Assembly (NCBI GenBank): GCA_015680685.1
Contig: MNCI01025357.1
Coordinates: forward strand, 293,180 to 357,179
Source of the DNA: Gnetum montanum
Taxonomy: Eukaryota; Streptophyta; Gnetopsida; Gnetales; Gnetaceae
Length of the DNA stretch: 64,000 nt
Direction of reading: 5' to 3'
Shown here in pieces: positions 47,256-57,756 of the stretch. Under the pieces are notes generated by a model. It was not told the DNA's origin and did not search any database. It was given only the letters and a program-made list of their open reading frames with translations. The translations under genes were made by a program, and so were the position numbers. Each line of letters begins with the position of its first letter. Position 1 is the first letter of the stretch.

Positions 47256-47850
47256 TTGTCTTTTTCTTTTTTCTTTGGTTAAAATCAATCTCCTTTATGG
47301 TAAAAAGGAATTGCCATTATAAGCAAGTAGGAAATAATATATATTTTATCTTATATTAATTTTTAAAGTATTATTCTTGTTAAAATTTAGCAAATTAAAA
47401 ATGTTCATGAAGACTAAAATAAAAATCCAATATGATATCAATATAAGGCTAGAAGGAGCATGAGCCATTAACTAGTTAGTTACCTCACATTGTTTTGTAC
47501 TTAATGTTATTAGGTTCACAACTTGATACTAGCTATAAAAAAAATGAAATGAACAAGTTGGAAGACTTAATAAAGAAGAAATAAAACCAAAATTTAACCA
47601 AGGCTATAAGAATAGAAGAAATAATGAAATGAAGGAGTTAAAAGACTTAATAAAGAAGTTGTCCCTAGATGAGAACACATGTTTGAGATTATTAGTAGGC
47701 AAATTTATACTAACATAACATCAAAAATCAACTAGGAGTGGGGTAGTCATTACACTATTTGGGTGGGTTAGGGCATTAGCATGGAGTCCCCGCTATTGCA
47801 TAGTGAACCATAAGTGACATGAAGCATAGCTTAACTATTTTTAATTACAT
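47256..47850. other. AT-rich intergenic stretch
   Basis: No gene or named element seen. A short local direct repeat, 'aatgaa...agacttaataaagaag', occurs at 47545-47580 and 47626-47663. Confidence 0.5.
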
Positions 47851-47859
47851 TGTGACATG

Positions 47860-48068
47860 CTCCACTGGTTGGGCACCTTGGTTTATATTGAAATTGAAAG
47901 TGAAATTTTTTCTTACATCCATTGAGATCCTTGGATCTATTGGACCAACTTTGGAATTCCTTTTAAGGATTTTCTTTTAAAATTTTATAACTAAGTGCTA
48001 CCCAATGGAATCAAACCTATGACCTAGGGTTACTAGGTTAAGACCCTTACTACTAGGCTAACACCTTG
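47860..48068 (-). repeat. tRNA-derived SINE
   Basis: Read on the minus strand from about 48068, it begins GGTGTTAGCCTAGTAGTAAGG (split: box A-like TAGCCTAGTAG opposite 48050-48060). Box B-like GGTTTGATTCC lies opposite 48008-48018, about 42 bases on, the spacing found in tRNA genes. A non-tRNA body follows with 'gatgtaagaaaaaatttcac'. The head resembles the Au-type SINE family of plants. A second diverged copy lies at 40880-41050. Confidence 0.6.
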
Positions 48069-48113
48069 TTTCTTAATATTAATACTATGGAAGCAAGTTT
48101 CTTAATATACTAT

Positions 48114-48927
48114 TGATGAGCCATGATATCAGGTACGCGATATCGGAACCTGCCATGCAATATCGGACATCCGATATTGGGACCTATCTCGTTGCCTATA
48201 AATAAGAGGTGGGCGCACTTGGTTTAGTAGTTAGTTCTTAGTCCCTTACCTGAACTCTTGCATTTTCTCTCTCTTAGGGTTAGAATTATTTTTGAGTGCC
48301 CATAGTAGGAGTCATAAAGCAAACAGATCTTTATTCATGCATTGTGTACCTAATCACACCTTGTGTTCAGAAATAAAGACGAACTTTGTGATAAACCTTG
48401 CAACATTCAAAATAGCTTATCTCTCAACCTTAATGCTATTTACAATTATTTAATGCTTTCATTAGTTAATTGATGTTGCTTTTATGGATTTTTTAATTTT
48501 CAACAAGTAATCACACTCAGTACAACTACTTTGGGCATATGTGGAACACTTGGTAACCTAGTAACAATTAGCGTTTGGCAATCCCAGCAGTGTTACACTT
48601 GTTCAGGATGTGTACAGCAAGTGCGAATGGATGCTGGTGTTAGGACTAGTTAGAGCCTAGTTGCTTAGTTAAATTAATTTAGTTATTAAATTTTTTCATT
48701 TCTCCCTTTTTAGCACTAGGACATAAAACATAAAAGGCATAAAAATCATATGCCTCAAGTTTACTTAACCATACGATCGTGCTATACGAGTAAGCTTGGG
48801 AAGACAACGATCACTAACCCATCCTTGTTTTGTAAAGGCACATAAGCACTTCATCCTTGGAGTTCGACTGGATCATGTGTGAACACTCATATTCGTATAG
48901 TTGAGCATAGGGGCACCTCGTCACTCA
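48114..48927 (+). repeat. 5' LTR of element E
   Basis: 814 bp, TGATGAGCCATGATATCAGG to CACTCA, homologous to the A LTRs, including the GATATCGG-type repeats at the start and the TATA box (cctataaataag, about 48196). The primer site follows at 48932. The left flank is ACTAT (48109-48113). Confidence 0.85.
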
Positions 48928-49074
48928 TCGTTGGCACTGTTGTTGAGGACTTTGTTGTTTGTGCGCTAATTAGAACTTAGGAATCTTTCCATCATTGGAA
49001 TGAACCCTTAGGGTTGGTTATTTTAAAATTATTAGAAAGAGAAGAGAAAAGTGTCACACACTGAAGAATTAATC

Positions 49075-50998
49075 ATGTCTCCTTCTTCTTACAAGAGTGT
49101 TTCACCACCTTGGTCTAACACAATGAAAAATCGAAGGCATAGTACACATGATGATCCACTAGTTCCCCAACAGTTTTGTATGGTATACATTCATCCTGAT
49201 GAGTATATACCAAACTTTACCTTTATCTTCCACCAGGATGAACAATTGTGTTGGCATGATTTAGAAGGTAACATAGTGTTACCTCCTAATTGTTTAGTTC
49301 CAAGCATGATTTTTCGTGCTCTCACATGAATTGGTATGCAACACTTACAGGCAGAGTATGTGGTGCATAAACACGACTCAAGAGAGTATCGACCCACAGA
49401 GGCACAACATCAAAGGAACTCACAACAAGAGAGACATCATAAATCTATGAAGGGAAATTTGTTGCTGGATGTGCCATATGTCATATGTGAAAATGAGGAT
49501 GGTGAACCTACCTTAGGAGGTCTTCCACATAATGATGTTCCTCTCATTGACTTCAATCAAGGGGTTGTGTATCAAAACCTTCACTCAACTATCCATAACC
49601 CAGATTTTGCTATAGATGGACACAAAGGATCCAAAAAAGGAACATGAACACATGACAAATATGGACATTCTGATCGTAATCATAATCGAGGCCACGACCA
49701 CCAAAGAGAAGGAACTAGGCACCATCATGGTGATGGTCCTCCTCCCTCTTCACCTCCATCATCTGCTTCCCCTGCTCCTTCAGGATTGGAATGCAGTCAT
49801 AGAGGGAAAGACCCCAAGGATAATGATAGGTGAAATAGGAATGATAGTAAAAAAGGCGAGAAAGGGAACAAGGGCATTCTAGAGAAACACACTATGAAAG
49901 GAGGGAGAGTAGGCAAAAATATAGGCATCATAGATGCCATAGAGAATACGATCATGATGAACCCCTACTCGCTACCTAAAGTATGCTAGACATAACTGAG
50001 ATTGTTAGAATCCCAACAAGGCACCAAAAAGACAACAAGATCAAAAGATTTGACATGAAAAATATCCCACGATTTGAAGGGGGATACAACGCTGATCCTG
50101 AAAATCATTTACAAGCATTTCATGATGCATGTGCCTTACAAAACATAGAAAATGAATAGCAAAAACTCAAGTTGTTTCACAGACACTGATCAAGGAAGTG
50201 GAAAGCTAGTACCAGTCCTTAGAACTAAAGTCCATTCACCGATGGAGTACCATGTTAGAACTATTCAATGATAAGTATTAAATATACTCCTGAGTGTCTA
50301 ACCTACGAAAGAAAATCCAAGGATGGAAACAAGGAGGACACAAACCCTTGGATGCTACCATGGGCCGATATTATGCATTATTACATTGTTGCCCTAGCCA
50401 TGGTTACTTGCAGAGGGAACAGCTATGCCATCTCATAGATGGACTTAGGCATGAAACACGAAGAACCCTTGGGATTTATGCCCAAGGAAGACAATATGAG
50501 CTTATGGCCCATCAAGTACAAAGATTTTTGGAGCAAGTTGCCAAGGAGGAAGGTGAGTTAAGGAAAAGAAAAAGTGCAAAGGAATACAATAGAGATCCTT
50601 CCCTTTGAAAGAAGGGAGTTATATTTTGTGAGGATGAAGAAGAGTCATCACTTGAAGAAATGGTGAAAAGGAAAACCTTGCCCATTCAAAAAATTGCATC
50701 AAAATTATTAGTAAATGGGAACCAAATGTGTGACTCCCTAGATAATAAATTTCAAACCATCCTCAAAATAGTAGAAGAGTCTAGGGAACTAGGTAGTGAT
50801 CGAGAAAGGAGAAAAAAGAAAGAAACTAAATATGCACATAACAAAGGTAAGGGAAAAGCTTCCATTTTTGAAGAGGTTGTGGATTCGAATACAAACAATG
50901 ATGGTGAATGTGAGATATGTCAATATGACCATACTAAGGGATGTTGCCCAATAATCTCACATCTGCAGGAGTCTAGGGTGTATGCACTAAACCCATAA
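49075..50998 (+). pseudogene. E gag (broken)
   Basis: Start ATG 49075, 'MSPSSYKSVSPPWSNTMKN'. N-terminal domain 'YIPNFTFIFHQDEQLCWHDL'; linker rich in His, Arg, Asp and Ser (49620-49860); capsid-like core near 50060-50280; basic stretch 50560-50640; cysteine motif 'CEICQYDHTKGCC' (about 50909-50947). The open pieces are 49051-49329, 49336-49647, 50294-50608 and 50660-50998, in different frames. Apart from stops the order equals that in A. Confidence 0.75.
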
Positions 50999-51606
50999 TT
51001 AAATAGAAGACAAACACCTCGAAGGTTATCTTATCCTCAAGGTAGCCCAAGATAGTTCCACCAACCCTTGACATATTATCCAAGTGGAACTCCACCACAA
51101 CCACATGAATAGTATCAATAATGGCAATACCCACAATCATGCGAATGCCACCAACATGTCAATAGTACCCTTACCATCAACCTAACCTATATACATACTA
51201 CATGTAGCAGCCAATCTCGCCACGTGACTCTACTAGTCACGTTACTCCTCAATCTCACCACCAAATCCACGAGTACTATAGAACTCCTTCTCCTAGAGGT
51301 GAGGTTTCACAAATGTACTATCCTTCTCATTCAACTACATCTCTTCCACCCTTAGCCCCATTACCACCCGTTCCATCTATGCAGGATGAGCTACCTGCCC
51401 AACTACAGCAACATAATGCTACAAGGGTTGTCAACCCTCAACCTACTGTTGATTTAGACAACTGCATAAAGAAAAGACCTTTCTTTAGAGCCAACAATCT
51501 AACTAAGTCCTTGCAACCACAGGCAAAAAATTCTCCAAACACCTCACCACCATTCAAATCTTTGGAGCTTCCTTTGAACCAAAGATAGTAGTTAACGCAC
51601 ACAGTC

Positions 51607-52110
51607 ATGTTAACTCATGTAATTACCAATTGGATTAAAGCTAGCTTCCTTCCTAAGAAATTCTCTGATCCTAGAATCCCTCTTATATATTTGCAAATCG
51701 TTGGGAATGAACCTTGTAAGGCTATTTTGGATTCAAGTTCTGGTGTTAACCTAATCTCTCAAGAAATGTATAAAGCTTGGAACCTGCCTCCATTAAAAAA
51801 GAGTAAGATATGTTTAGGGTTGGCTGACAAGTGCATCACTGTCCCATTACGACTAGTGGAGGACATTGTCACCACTATTTATGGTTGGTCGTATCCAGCA
51901 GATTTCCTAGTAATTGAAGTCAACAACTGTAAGGGGGACTTCCCAATCATTATGGGAAGAGCATGGCTAAGCACAGTTTATGTGCACCTAGGAATATGTG
52001 ATCTTTCCCTAGAAATATCAAAGGAAAATACATTTGGAAAGATTGAGAAGAAGAAAGTTCCATGCATCGCATATAATGACATAGGGTGTAATTATGTGCA
52101 AAAGTCCTAG
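51607..52110 (+). pseudogene. E aspartic protease (open 167-codon stretch)
   Basis: Best preserved protease of the window. Order: 'IPLIYLQIVGNEPCKAIL', active-site region 'DSSSGVNLISQEMYKAWN' (the usual DSG reads DSSSG), 'LVEDIVTTIYGWSYPADFLV', 'NNCKGDFPIIMGRAWLST', 'LGICDLSLEIS'. It would cut the Gag-Pol precursor. The frame is open over the whole domain, but gag upstream and RT downstream are interrupted. Confidence 0.8.
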
Positions 52111-52215
52111 TTTGTACAATGTTTAACATTGCCTGCATGCAACCAGTATGCACCAATAACTAACATACAAAGATGCCCGTATGCAGCAGCCACAATATAG
52201 GAAGGTACCCAGTGG

Positions 52216-53400
52216 TTGACAGTTGACCAAGAGAATGATTCAACTATATGCATGGAACCAACTAAGAGCTTGACTTACACCTACATTAATAGCATAGATA
52301 CACTAGAGCAAGTCCATCACCAACTTCCAAGTCCTAAAATCAAAAATATGAGCTCGGGGAAGTTGGAAATCCCTGACGAGTTCAAGAAAAATCCCCTTGA
52401 GTTAAAACCATTTCCCACCAGTATGGAGTATACATTTTTCAAAAATGGAAAGCTGGTAATCATTAACACTAAGCTCGCTCAACAAAAACAAAGATTGCTG
52501 AAAATGGTAAACAAATGGTTGAAAGCCTTTGCTTGGTCATATCCTGAATTAACCAGAATAGATCCTAGGATATGTCAACATAGAATTTACACTGACCCCT
52601 CCATGAAACCTTGATGACAACCGTAGAGACGACTGAACCTAAAGCTTAAGCAAGTGGTTAAAGAAGAAATTGAACAACTTCTAAAAGCTAGGTTCATATA
52701 TCCCATTTTTGATAGTGAATGGGTTAGTCCGTTAGTCATTGTGCCCAAAAAGGAAGGTAAATGAAAGATGTGTATAGAATTTAGCCTACTGAACATGGCA
52801 ACATTTAAAGATCGCTTCCCATTACCATTGGTTGACCAATACTTAGATACCATTATAGGGCATTGCTACTTTACTTTTATGGATGGCTAAAGTGGATATA
52901 ATCAAATTCAAATAGCACTAGAAGACCAAGCCAAGACTATGTTCATAAGTCATTGGGGGACATTTCCATATAAGCAGATGTGGTTTGGCTTGTGCAATGC
53001 CCCAACAATGTTTCAATGTTTGATTCTAAGTATATTTCAGAAACAAATAGGAAATGGTGTGGAAGTCTTTATGGATGATTTCTCCACCTATGTAGTGGAC
53101 TTCGAACAAGCATTGGGCCGATTAGAGCAAGTACTGAAATGATTTGTAGAAACCAACTTAAGGCTCAATTGGCAAAAAATCCATTCAATCATCCAATAAG
53201 GCATTGTATTAGGGCACAAGATTTTACAAACANCATCCAATAAGGCATTGTATTAGGGCACAAGATTTTACAAACAGGGATAGAAGTAGATCATGAAAAG
53301 ATTAAGGTCATCCAAGGAATCACTCAGCAACCTAAAACTGTAAAAGACATCCAATCATTCCTTAGACATACTGGCTATTATAGACATTTCATTGAGAACT
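52216..53400 (+). pseudogene. E reverse transcriptase (broken)
   Basis: Gypsy RT. The N-terminal connection (52216-52614) is open. RT blocks include 'EEIEQLLKARFIYPI', 'SEWVSPLVIVPKK', 'FGLCNAPTMFQC' and the catalytic 'VEVFMDDFSTYV' (about 53062-53097) with both Asp residues kept, unlike A. A 43-bp segment is doubled around the single N at 53233 (see findings), which breaks the thumb region artificially. Confidence 0.85.
53190..53276 (+). repeat. 43-bp direct repeat around a single N
   Basis: 53190-53232 and 53234-53276 are the same 43 bases, separated only by N at 53233. Element A has one copy at the matching place (8832-8874). It is likely a contig overlap left unmerged. Confidence 0.85.
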
Positions 53401-53449
53401 TTTCAAGGATTTTGAAACCTTTGGTAGAATTAACAAAGATGGACGTACC

Positions 53450-53815
53450 TTTTGAAGGGACTAAGGAATGCAAGCTAGCCTTCCAAACCTTAAAATAAAA
53501 GCTTGTAGGAATGCCTATTCTATAAGCTCCTGACCAGTCCAAACTGTTCCACATAATGACTAATGCGTCCAACTTTACTTTAGGAGTTGTACTTACACAA
53601 TTATATGACCAAAAATGTCTCTATTACATCCACTGTGCAAGAAAAAGTATCACTAGTGCACAACTCAATTACACCACAACGAAAAAAGAGTTAATGTTGT
53701 GGTGTTTGCATTAGAAAAATTTAGGAACTATGTATTGGGCTATAAGATATTTGTACATACGGATCATAGTGCAATTCGGTTCCTAATGAATAAACCAATG
53801 GTGAGCCCTCGCATA
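53450..53815 (+). pseudogene. E RNase H (truncated by element D)
   Basis: Contains 'YIHCARKSITSAQLNYTTT', 'VFALEKFRNYVLGYKI' and 'FVHTDHSAIRFLMNKPMVSP'. The last residue of element origin is at 53815; the next base starts D's LTR. In A the equivalent sequence continues through 9412 without a break. Confidence 0.8.
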
Positions 53816-55411
53816 TGTTGGCGACCATTTGGGACGCGACTGCCAACGAGTGTCCTTGAACAGGATTTAGGTGCTTGCTGGTCTTCTGGCAACACCAAGG
53901 TCGAGATACCTCCAAATAGACGCAGTAGTTCATGTGAGAATGTGTGTGTGCTATTGCAGTGTGTGGTTGTGAAAAATGAAACAATTGCATTGTGTGTAAA
54001 CTACAAATGACTTATCTTAAAGAGATTCAGCCAACTTTTCCAAGTACTGTGAGTTGTTGAGAGTTCCTATATTGTTCAATTGCATAGTCTACGTGGTCCT
54101 TATAATACCTACTTGTAACAAATAAAATTTTGCAAAAAAATTTGAGCACAACTCTGGGAATCTACTTCTAATTTTTCCCCAGAGAAAGAGATAGTTCCAC
54201 AAGAAAACTAGAAATAGAGCAAGATTCAATGGAAATAGACAGAAAAGAAAGTAGATTTGTGTTAAGACCTCAAATGTTTAAACAAGGTAAAATGATACAA
54301 GTAAACACTTTGTAATAAAACTATCCCAAATTCAATAACTACAAATTGTTCAAACTTCCAAGGCTCAAATAAGCAATTTCTTCAAGACAATCCTACTATG
54401 CTACCAAAAAAAAATGTTGCGTAAACTATCACATACGAGACTCTATTTTGGCTAGATAATGGATGTCAATGATTACATTTAACAGAACCTTCAAAAGACT
54501 TGAAAATTTCTAATTGAAATACCATGGAGATTTTCTTTAAAGATAAAAGAAGCTATTCTAGTCCTATCAAAATACCAAAGATTTTCTAAATCCTCTTGAC
54601 TATTGAATCGTTCAACGGCTTGACTACATGTAGAGGCTCTCTTACAACGATCTCAATAGTGGTTCTTATACATTGCACAATAATAAAATTCACTATTAAA
54701 ATGCTCTTAAGGCTTTCAAACACAAGCTCTTCTATGGCAAAATTTTAATAGAAATGTTCTATCGTGCAACAAGAACAATAAGAGCAATCTAAAAATCCCA
54801 AAATTACTTGCCAAACATGATACTATCTAAACCACTAGCTAAACAATTTAAACAAAATAAAAAAAATAAGCATAACTCATAGGACTATGACAAAGAGGCT
54901 GAAATGTTGTCTTTAGTAAGTCATCTTACAAGCAATCTTTCACAATGTCTTTTTACAAATGCTCTTCCAAGAGTGTTTGTGTTTCTCCAAGTGAGAGCTA
55001 GTAGTTCCTTTGCGTCTAACCCCTGAAGCCTTTTTGTAGGGTTCAAAAGGTAGTTAGGTATTCCAAAATATCTTAGCTAACTTTTCTCCCAAGTAAGGAA
55101 GTTATAAATTGCCCAACAAGTTAGGAGACATTACTTGCCCAACAAGTTAGGAAGTTGTAACTATTTTGGGTGGTTATAACCATCATAGAGATAAAAAAGC
55201 TACAATTGACAAGTGTCCCATTTAGTTGCCAAGTGGCCCTTCAGTCGCCAAGTGGTCACCATGGAGATAAACAAGTTGTAGTTGACAATTGGCCTTTGTA
55301 TAGTGGTTACAATTTGGTTGCAATCACTAAGGGAAGTTACAACCACCATGGTAGTTAGATATGAAAAAAATATATAATTGACACTTGTTTCATACATATA
55401 CATATAGGGCN

Positions 55412-55579
55412 AAAATCTCCATGGTATTTCAATTAGAAATTTTCAAGTCTTTTGAAGGTTCTGTTAAATGTAATCATTGACATCCATTATCTAGCCAAAA
55501 TAGAGTCTCGTATGTGATAGTTTACGCAACATTTTTTTTTGGTAGCATAGTAGGATTGTCTTGAAGAAATTGCTTATTT
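55412..55579 (-). repeat. 168-bp inverted copy of 54367-54534 between two Ns
   Basis: Appears identical to the reverse complement of 54367-54534, and is bounded by single Ns at 55411 and 55580. The other LTR has different, unrelated sequence of similar length here (61677-61848). Confidence 0.85.
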
Positions 55580-55599
55580 NTTTGTTTATGTTTCAACTT

Positions 55600-55960
55600 T
55601 CAAGCTAGCCTTGGGGAACTTTATTATCCACCAGTCTCGTGGAATTCATGTTCTGGCCCTAGCAGATAACAAAGTTGGGAGTAATCAGATTGTATATCTT
55701 GCATTTTTGGCATGGCCGTGAGATCATTCTTGTAGCCATAGTGCACAACCTTGAATTTGACGACGACCTAGAAACCAGATTTGGATCTATATCTGGTGCT
55801 CTGCTGCTGCAAAAATAGGCCCAACAAATGATGTAGGCGTAGGAACAGGGACCCTTCCCTCTTCTTTTTGTTCCTCTACAAGAAGAGGCTGTACTAGGGA
55901 CGACCTAGGATGAGGATTCCGGTGAGCGCTACAGCAATGGCAACGGACCACATGGCCTTG
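55600..55960 (-). other. Unassigned part of D LTR next to P450 piece
   Basis: Follows the P450 fragment in element sense. It is nearly as G+C-rich as the gene fragments and is conserved in the second LTR (61850-62200). Short readable pieces include 'DDKAMWS' followed by a hydrophobic run, and 'PTPTSFVGPIFAAAEH'. It may be a further captured exon, but I cannot name it. Confidence 0.4.
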
Positions 55961-56176
55961 TCATCTCACAAACTTGCTAGTCATTGTAAAAAACTGAAGC
56001 CCCAAGAGCAACCCTAAGCTACTGCGGAGCAGAAGCGATGTCGAGCCAAATTCTACTTCCTCTACCAAAGGGAATCATCTGAAATTCCAACAATAGATCT
56101 ATCGCATTTTCATGCTCCTTCATCATAAATCTATCCATCATGAATTGCAGAGCATTTTTCCACACTCTTGGATTTC
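55960..56176 (-). pseudogene. Cytochrome P450 fragment, heme-binding end (copy 1)
   Basis: Minus strand, beginning 'NPRVWKNALQFMMDRFM', the pre-heme PERF region of plant P450s (x-DRF). It is followed about 15 residues later by 'FQMIPFGRGSRIWLDIAS', which aligns with the heme-binding signature F-x-x-G-x-R-x-C-x-G. The heme-ligand Cys reads Trp and the final Gly reads Asp, so no functional enzyme is possible. The next block, 'LRVALGASVFYND', fits the helix after the heme loop. Only about 70 codons are present, of a protein usually near 500 residues. It is fused directly to the CAP-G piece. Confidence 0.7.
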
Positions 56177-56462
56177 GGCGTTCTTGGGGTCGCCCATGAA
56201 GCACGCGAAGACATGAGTGAAAAAAATCCTAACGATGGGGATGCGGTCGCAAAGGCGATGTTGCATAGCAGCAATAACAGCATCCCAGGACTAATTGGAA
56301 ACCTCGGCGTCGTTAGGGAGGTGCAATAGAATTTTCGATAGCAACAGGCAAGCATGGAATTTGATGGCCTTGCTGGCCATGTCTATGTAGAAGAGAAGAA
56401 CATCGAAGAATTCCTCTTGAAACGCGTCGCACTTGTCGTTCATGCCGCCATGGTCCTCTTTG
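56161..56462 (-). pseudogene. Condensin subunit CAP-G (NCAPG) fragment (copy 1)
   Basis: Minus strand. HEAT-repeat segment starting near 'NDKCDAFQEEFFDVLL', then 'ASKAIKFHACLLLSKILLHL' and 'PNDAEVSN', a stop, 'SWDAVIAAMQHRLCDRIPIV', and 'GDPKNAEIQE'. This matches the plant condensin I/II subunit G pattern F-R-A-C-Q-x-x-x-x-I-x-x-x-L-P-D-D-A-E-V with the following R-x-x-D-x-x-P-x-x-R helix. CAP-G helps organise chromosomes in mitosis. About 95 codons of a roughly 1000-residue protein are present. It is joined to NPF sequence on one side and P450 on the other. Confidence 0.7.
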
Positions 56463-57460
56463 CCTGTTAATTTGCATGAGTTGTTGATAATTGTGATCAA
56501 AAAACTAGAGATAAAATTGCCATCTCCAAGGACACTGACATACAGAGCAACTCCAAGGCTCCTCATGCTGTTATGGACCTAATCGTAGAAATATTCCTAT
56601 AGACCCACTAGCCCAAATACATTTGCAATTCTAGAAAGAATATACTAAGGAAGTAACCAAAATAGTGACATGGGTATCTCAGATTTTGGCTTATCAAGTA
56701 ACCCATATGACTTGGCTGTATGGATTCTCTTGGTCTTTATCACAACAACAAGAACTAATGTCAGAATCATCTAGATTAGCCTTGTTCCAATTCTCTCCAG
56801 AAGAGAGATGCCTCTTTCTATGCCTATGAATTTTCTTGCAATTGGGACAAACAGTATATCATACAGTGATGATAGAATTGTCATTTTGAGGGCCGAAGTA
56901 GCAAGCAGAGATGCAGGTGGCACTTGGAAATGAGGACCAATGTGCCTACTCATGCTTTGGCCCTGCTTCACAAAGAACATGGTTGGTTGGGTCATAGCTA
57001 TTCCATAAACTAGGCTGCATAGCCATATGGGCAGCAGCCTAACCACTAGTTTGGCCTATTCCACCTGCGTCACTATGCATAGTTTCCATGAATTGGTTTC
57101 TTCGATTTTTTTCTCACCATGGCTGCTTGATCCAAAATCTTGAGGCTTTCAGTGTGATTGAGAAATCTCTGGGAAGAGTAGTCCTCTGAAGCATCAACCC
57201 ATAATTTCTTGTACAAAATAATTAAATGGGCAGGAAATTTTTTAAGCAATAATGAAGACCTTAGCGAGGTTGCCGAAGGGACTGCCTTTTGGCACAAGGT
57301 TTCTGCAAAAAGGAGCCCTAAACAAAAAGATGCAGAATGCGACTGCCATGATTGCTGTGACAATGGAAAACCCAGTGCCCCAACTCACATTATCCTCAAC
57401 ATAAACAATCACACTCTCCAAGAAACCCTTTATGTCTTTTCTTTCTATGGATACATTTCA
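56455..57460 (-). pseudogene. NPF (NRT1/PTR) transporter C-terminal half (copy 1)
   Basis: Minus strand. In order: 'SVIVYVEDNVSWGTGFSIV' (near 57400), 'FCRNLVPKGSPFGNLAKVFI', 'ILYKKLWVDASED', 'LKILDQAAMV', then after a stop 'RLLPIWLCSLVYGIAMTQ', 'FFVKQGQSMSRHIGPHFQVP', 'FVPIARKFIGIERGISLLE', 'MRSLGVALYVSVLGDGNFIS' and 'TGKED'. These are hallmark blocks of plant nitrate/peptide transporters. The N-terminal half and the last membrane segments are missing, and no intron is evident in the joined part. Several frame breaks. It cannot transport anything. Confidence 0.9.
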
Positions 57461-57756
57461 ATGAGGTGACTTGAGAACCACCAGATTATGATTCTTGAGC
57501 AAGTCATGAAATTAATCATTCAAAATTTGCGTTGCAATTTCTACTCATGACACCAAGATAGATAATTCCCTGTAAATGTAGCTACAATATCTAGCATATG
57601 CCATTCCAACTTCATGATCAGTTAACCATTGCAAAATTCTTCACGGGAAAGAGCATAATCCTCTTTGAACAGTTTCAGTTCATTAGGATTCTGTACCTCA
57701 CCATTTGCAAATAAGTCCACCTGTTCCATGAAATGGCCAAAATGTGCCAAAATGTC

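Larger units (their letters stand above)
48114..53815 (+). mobile_element. Element E: 5' half of a Ty3/gypsy retrotransposon
   Basis: Plus-strand relative of A with 5' LTR, tRNA-Asp-type primer site (48932-48949, TGGCACTGTTGTTGAGGA), gag, protease, RT and part of RNase H. It stops abruptly at 53815 inside RNase H, where element D begins. The matching uninterrupted sequence is A at about 9412. Integrase and the 3' LTR should resume beyond the window. It is better preserved than A in protease and RT. Confidence 0.85.
53816..57750 (-). repeat. 3' LTR of element D (about 3.9 kb), carrying host gene fragments
   Basis: Homologous to 60081-64000 from the first base (TGTTGGCGAC at 53816 and 60081) to at least 57720, where the partner leaves the window. 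In element sense it is preceded by a purine tract (57757-57772) and ends CGCCAACA at 53816, next to E's RNase H. The half nearest 53816 (to about 55600) is noncoding. The half nearest 57750 holds the NPF, CAP-G and P450 pieces. The right boundary is estimated. The segment 55412-55579 is probably misassembled. Confidence 0.75.

Noticed and set aside
47037-47322. Open frames across the first N gap
   Set aside because: They exist only because N is read as unknown residues.
48008-48060. A tRNA gene on the minus strand
   Set aside because: Box A- and box B-like motifs are present, but the stems do not pair convincingly and the sequence continues into a SINE body.
54367-55579. Large hairpin or terminal inverted repeat of a DNA transposon
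   Set aside because: The inverted copy is bounded by Ns and absent from the second LTR, so misassembly is the better explanation.
56455-57460. A genuine NPF transporter gene at this locus
   Set aside because: Only the C-terminal half is present, it is fused to CAP-G, has stops, and occurs twice inside repeats.
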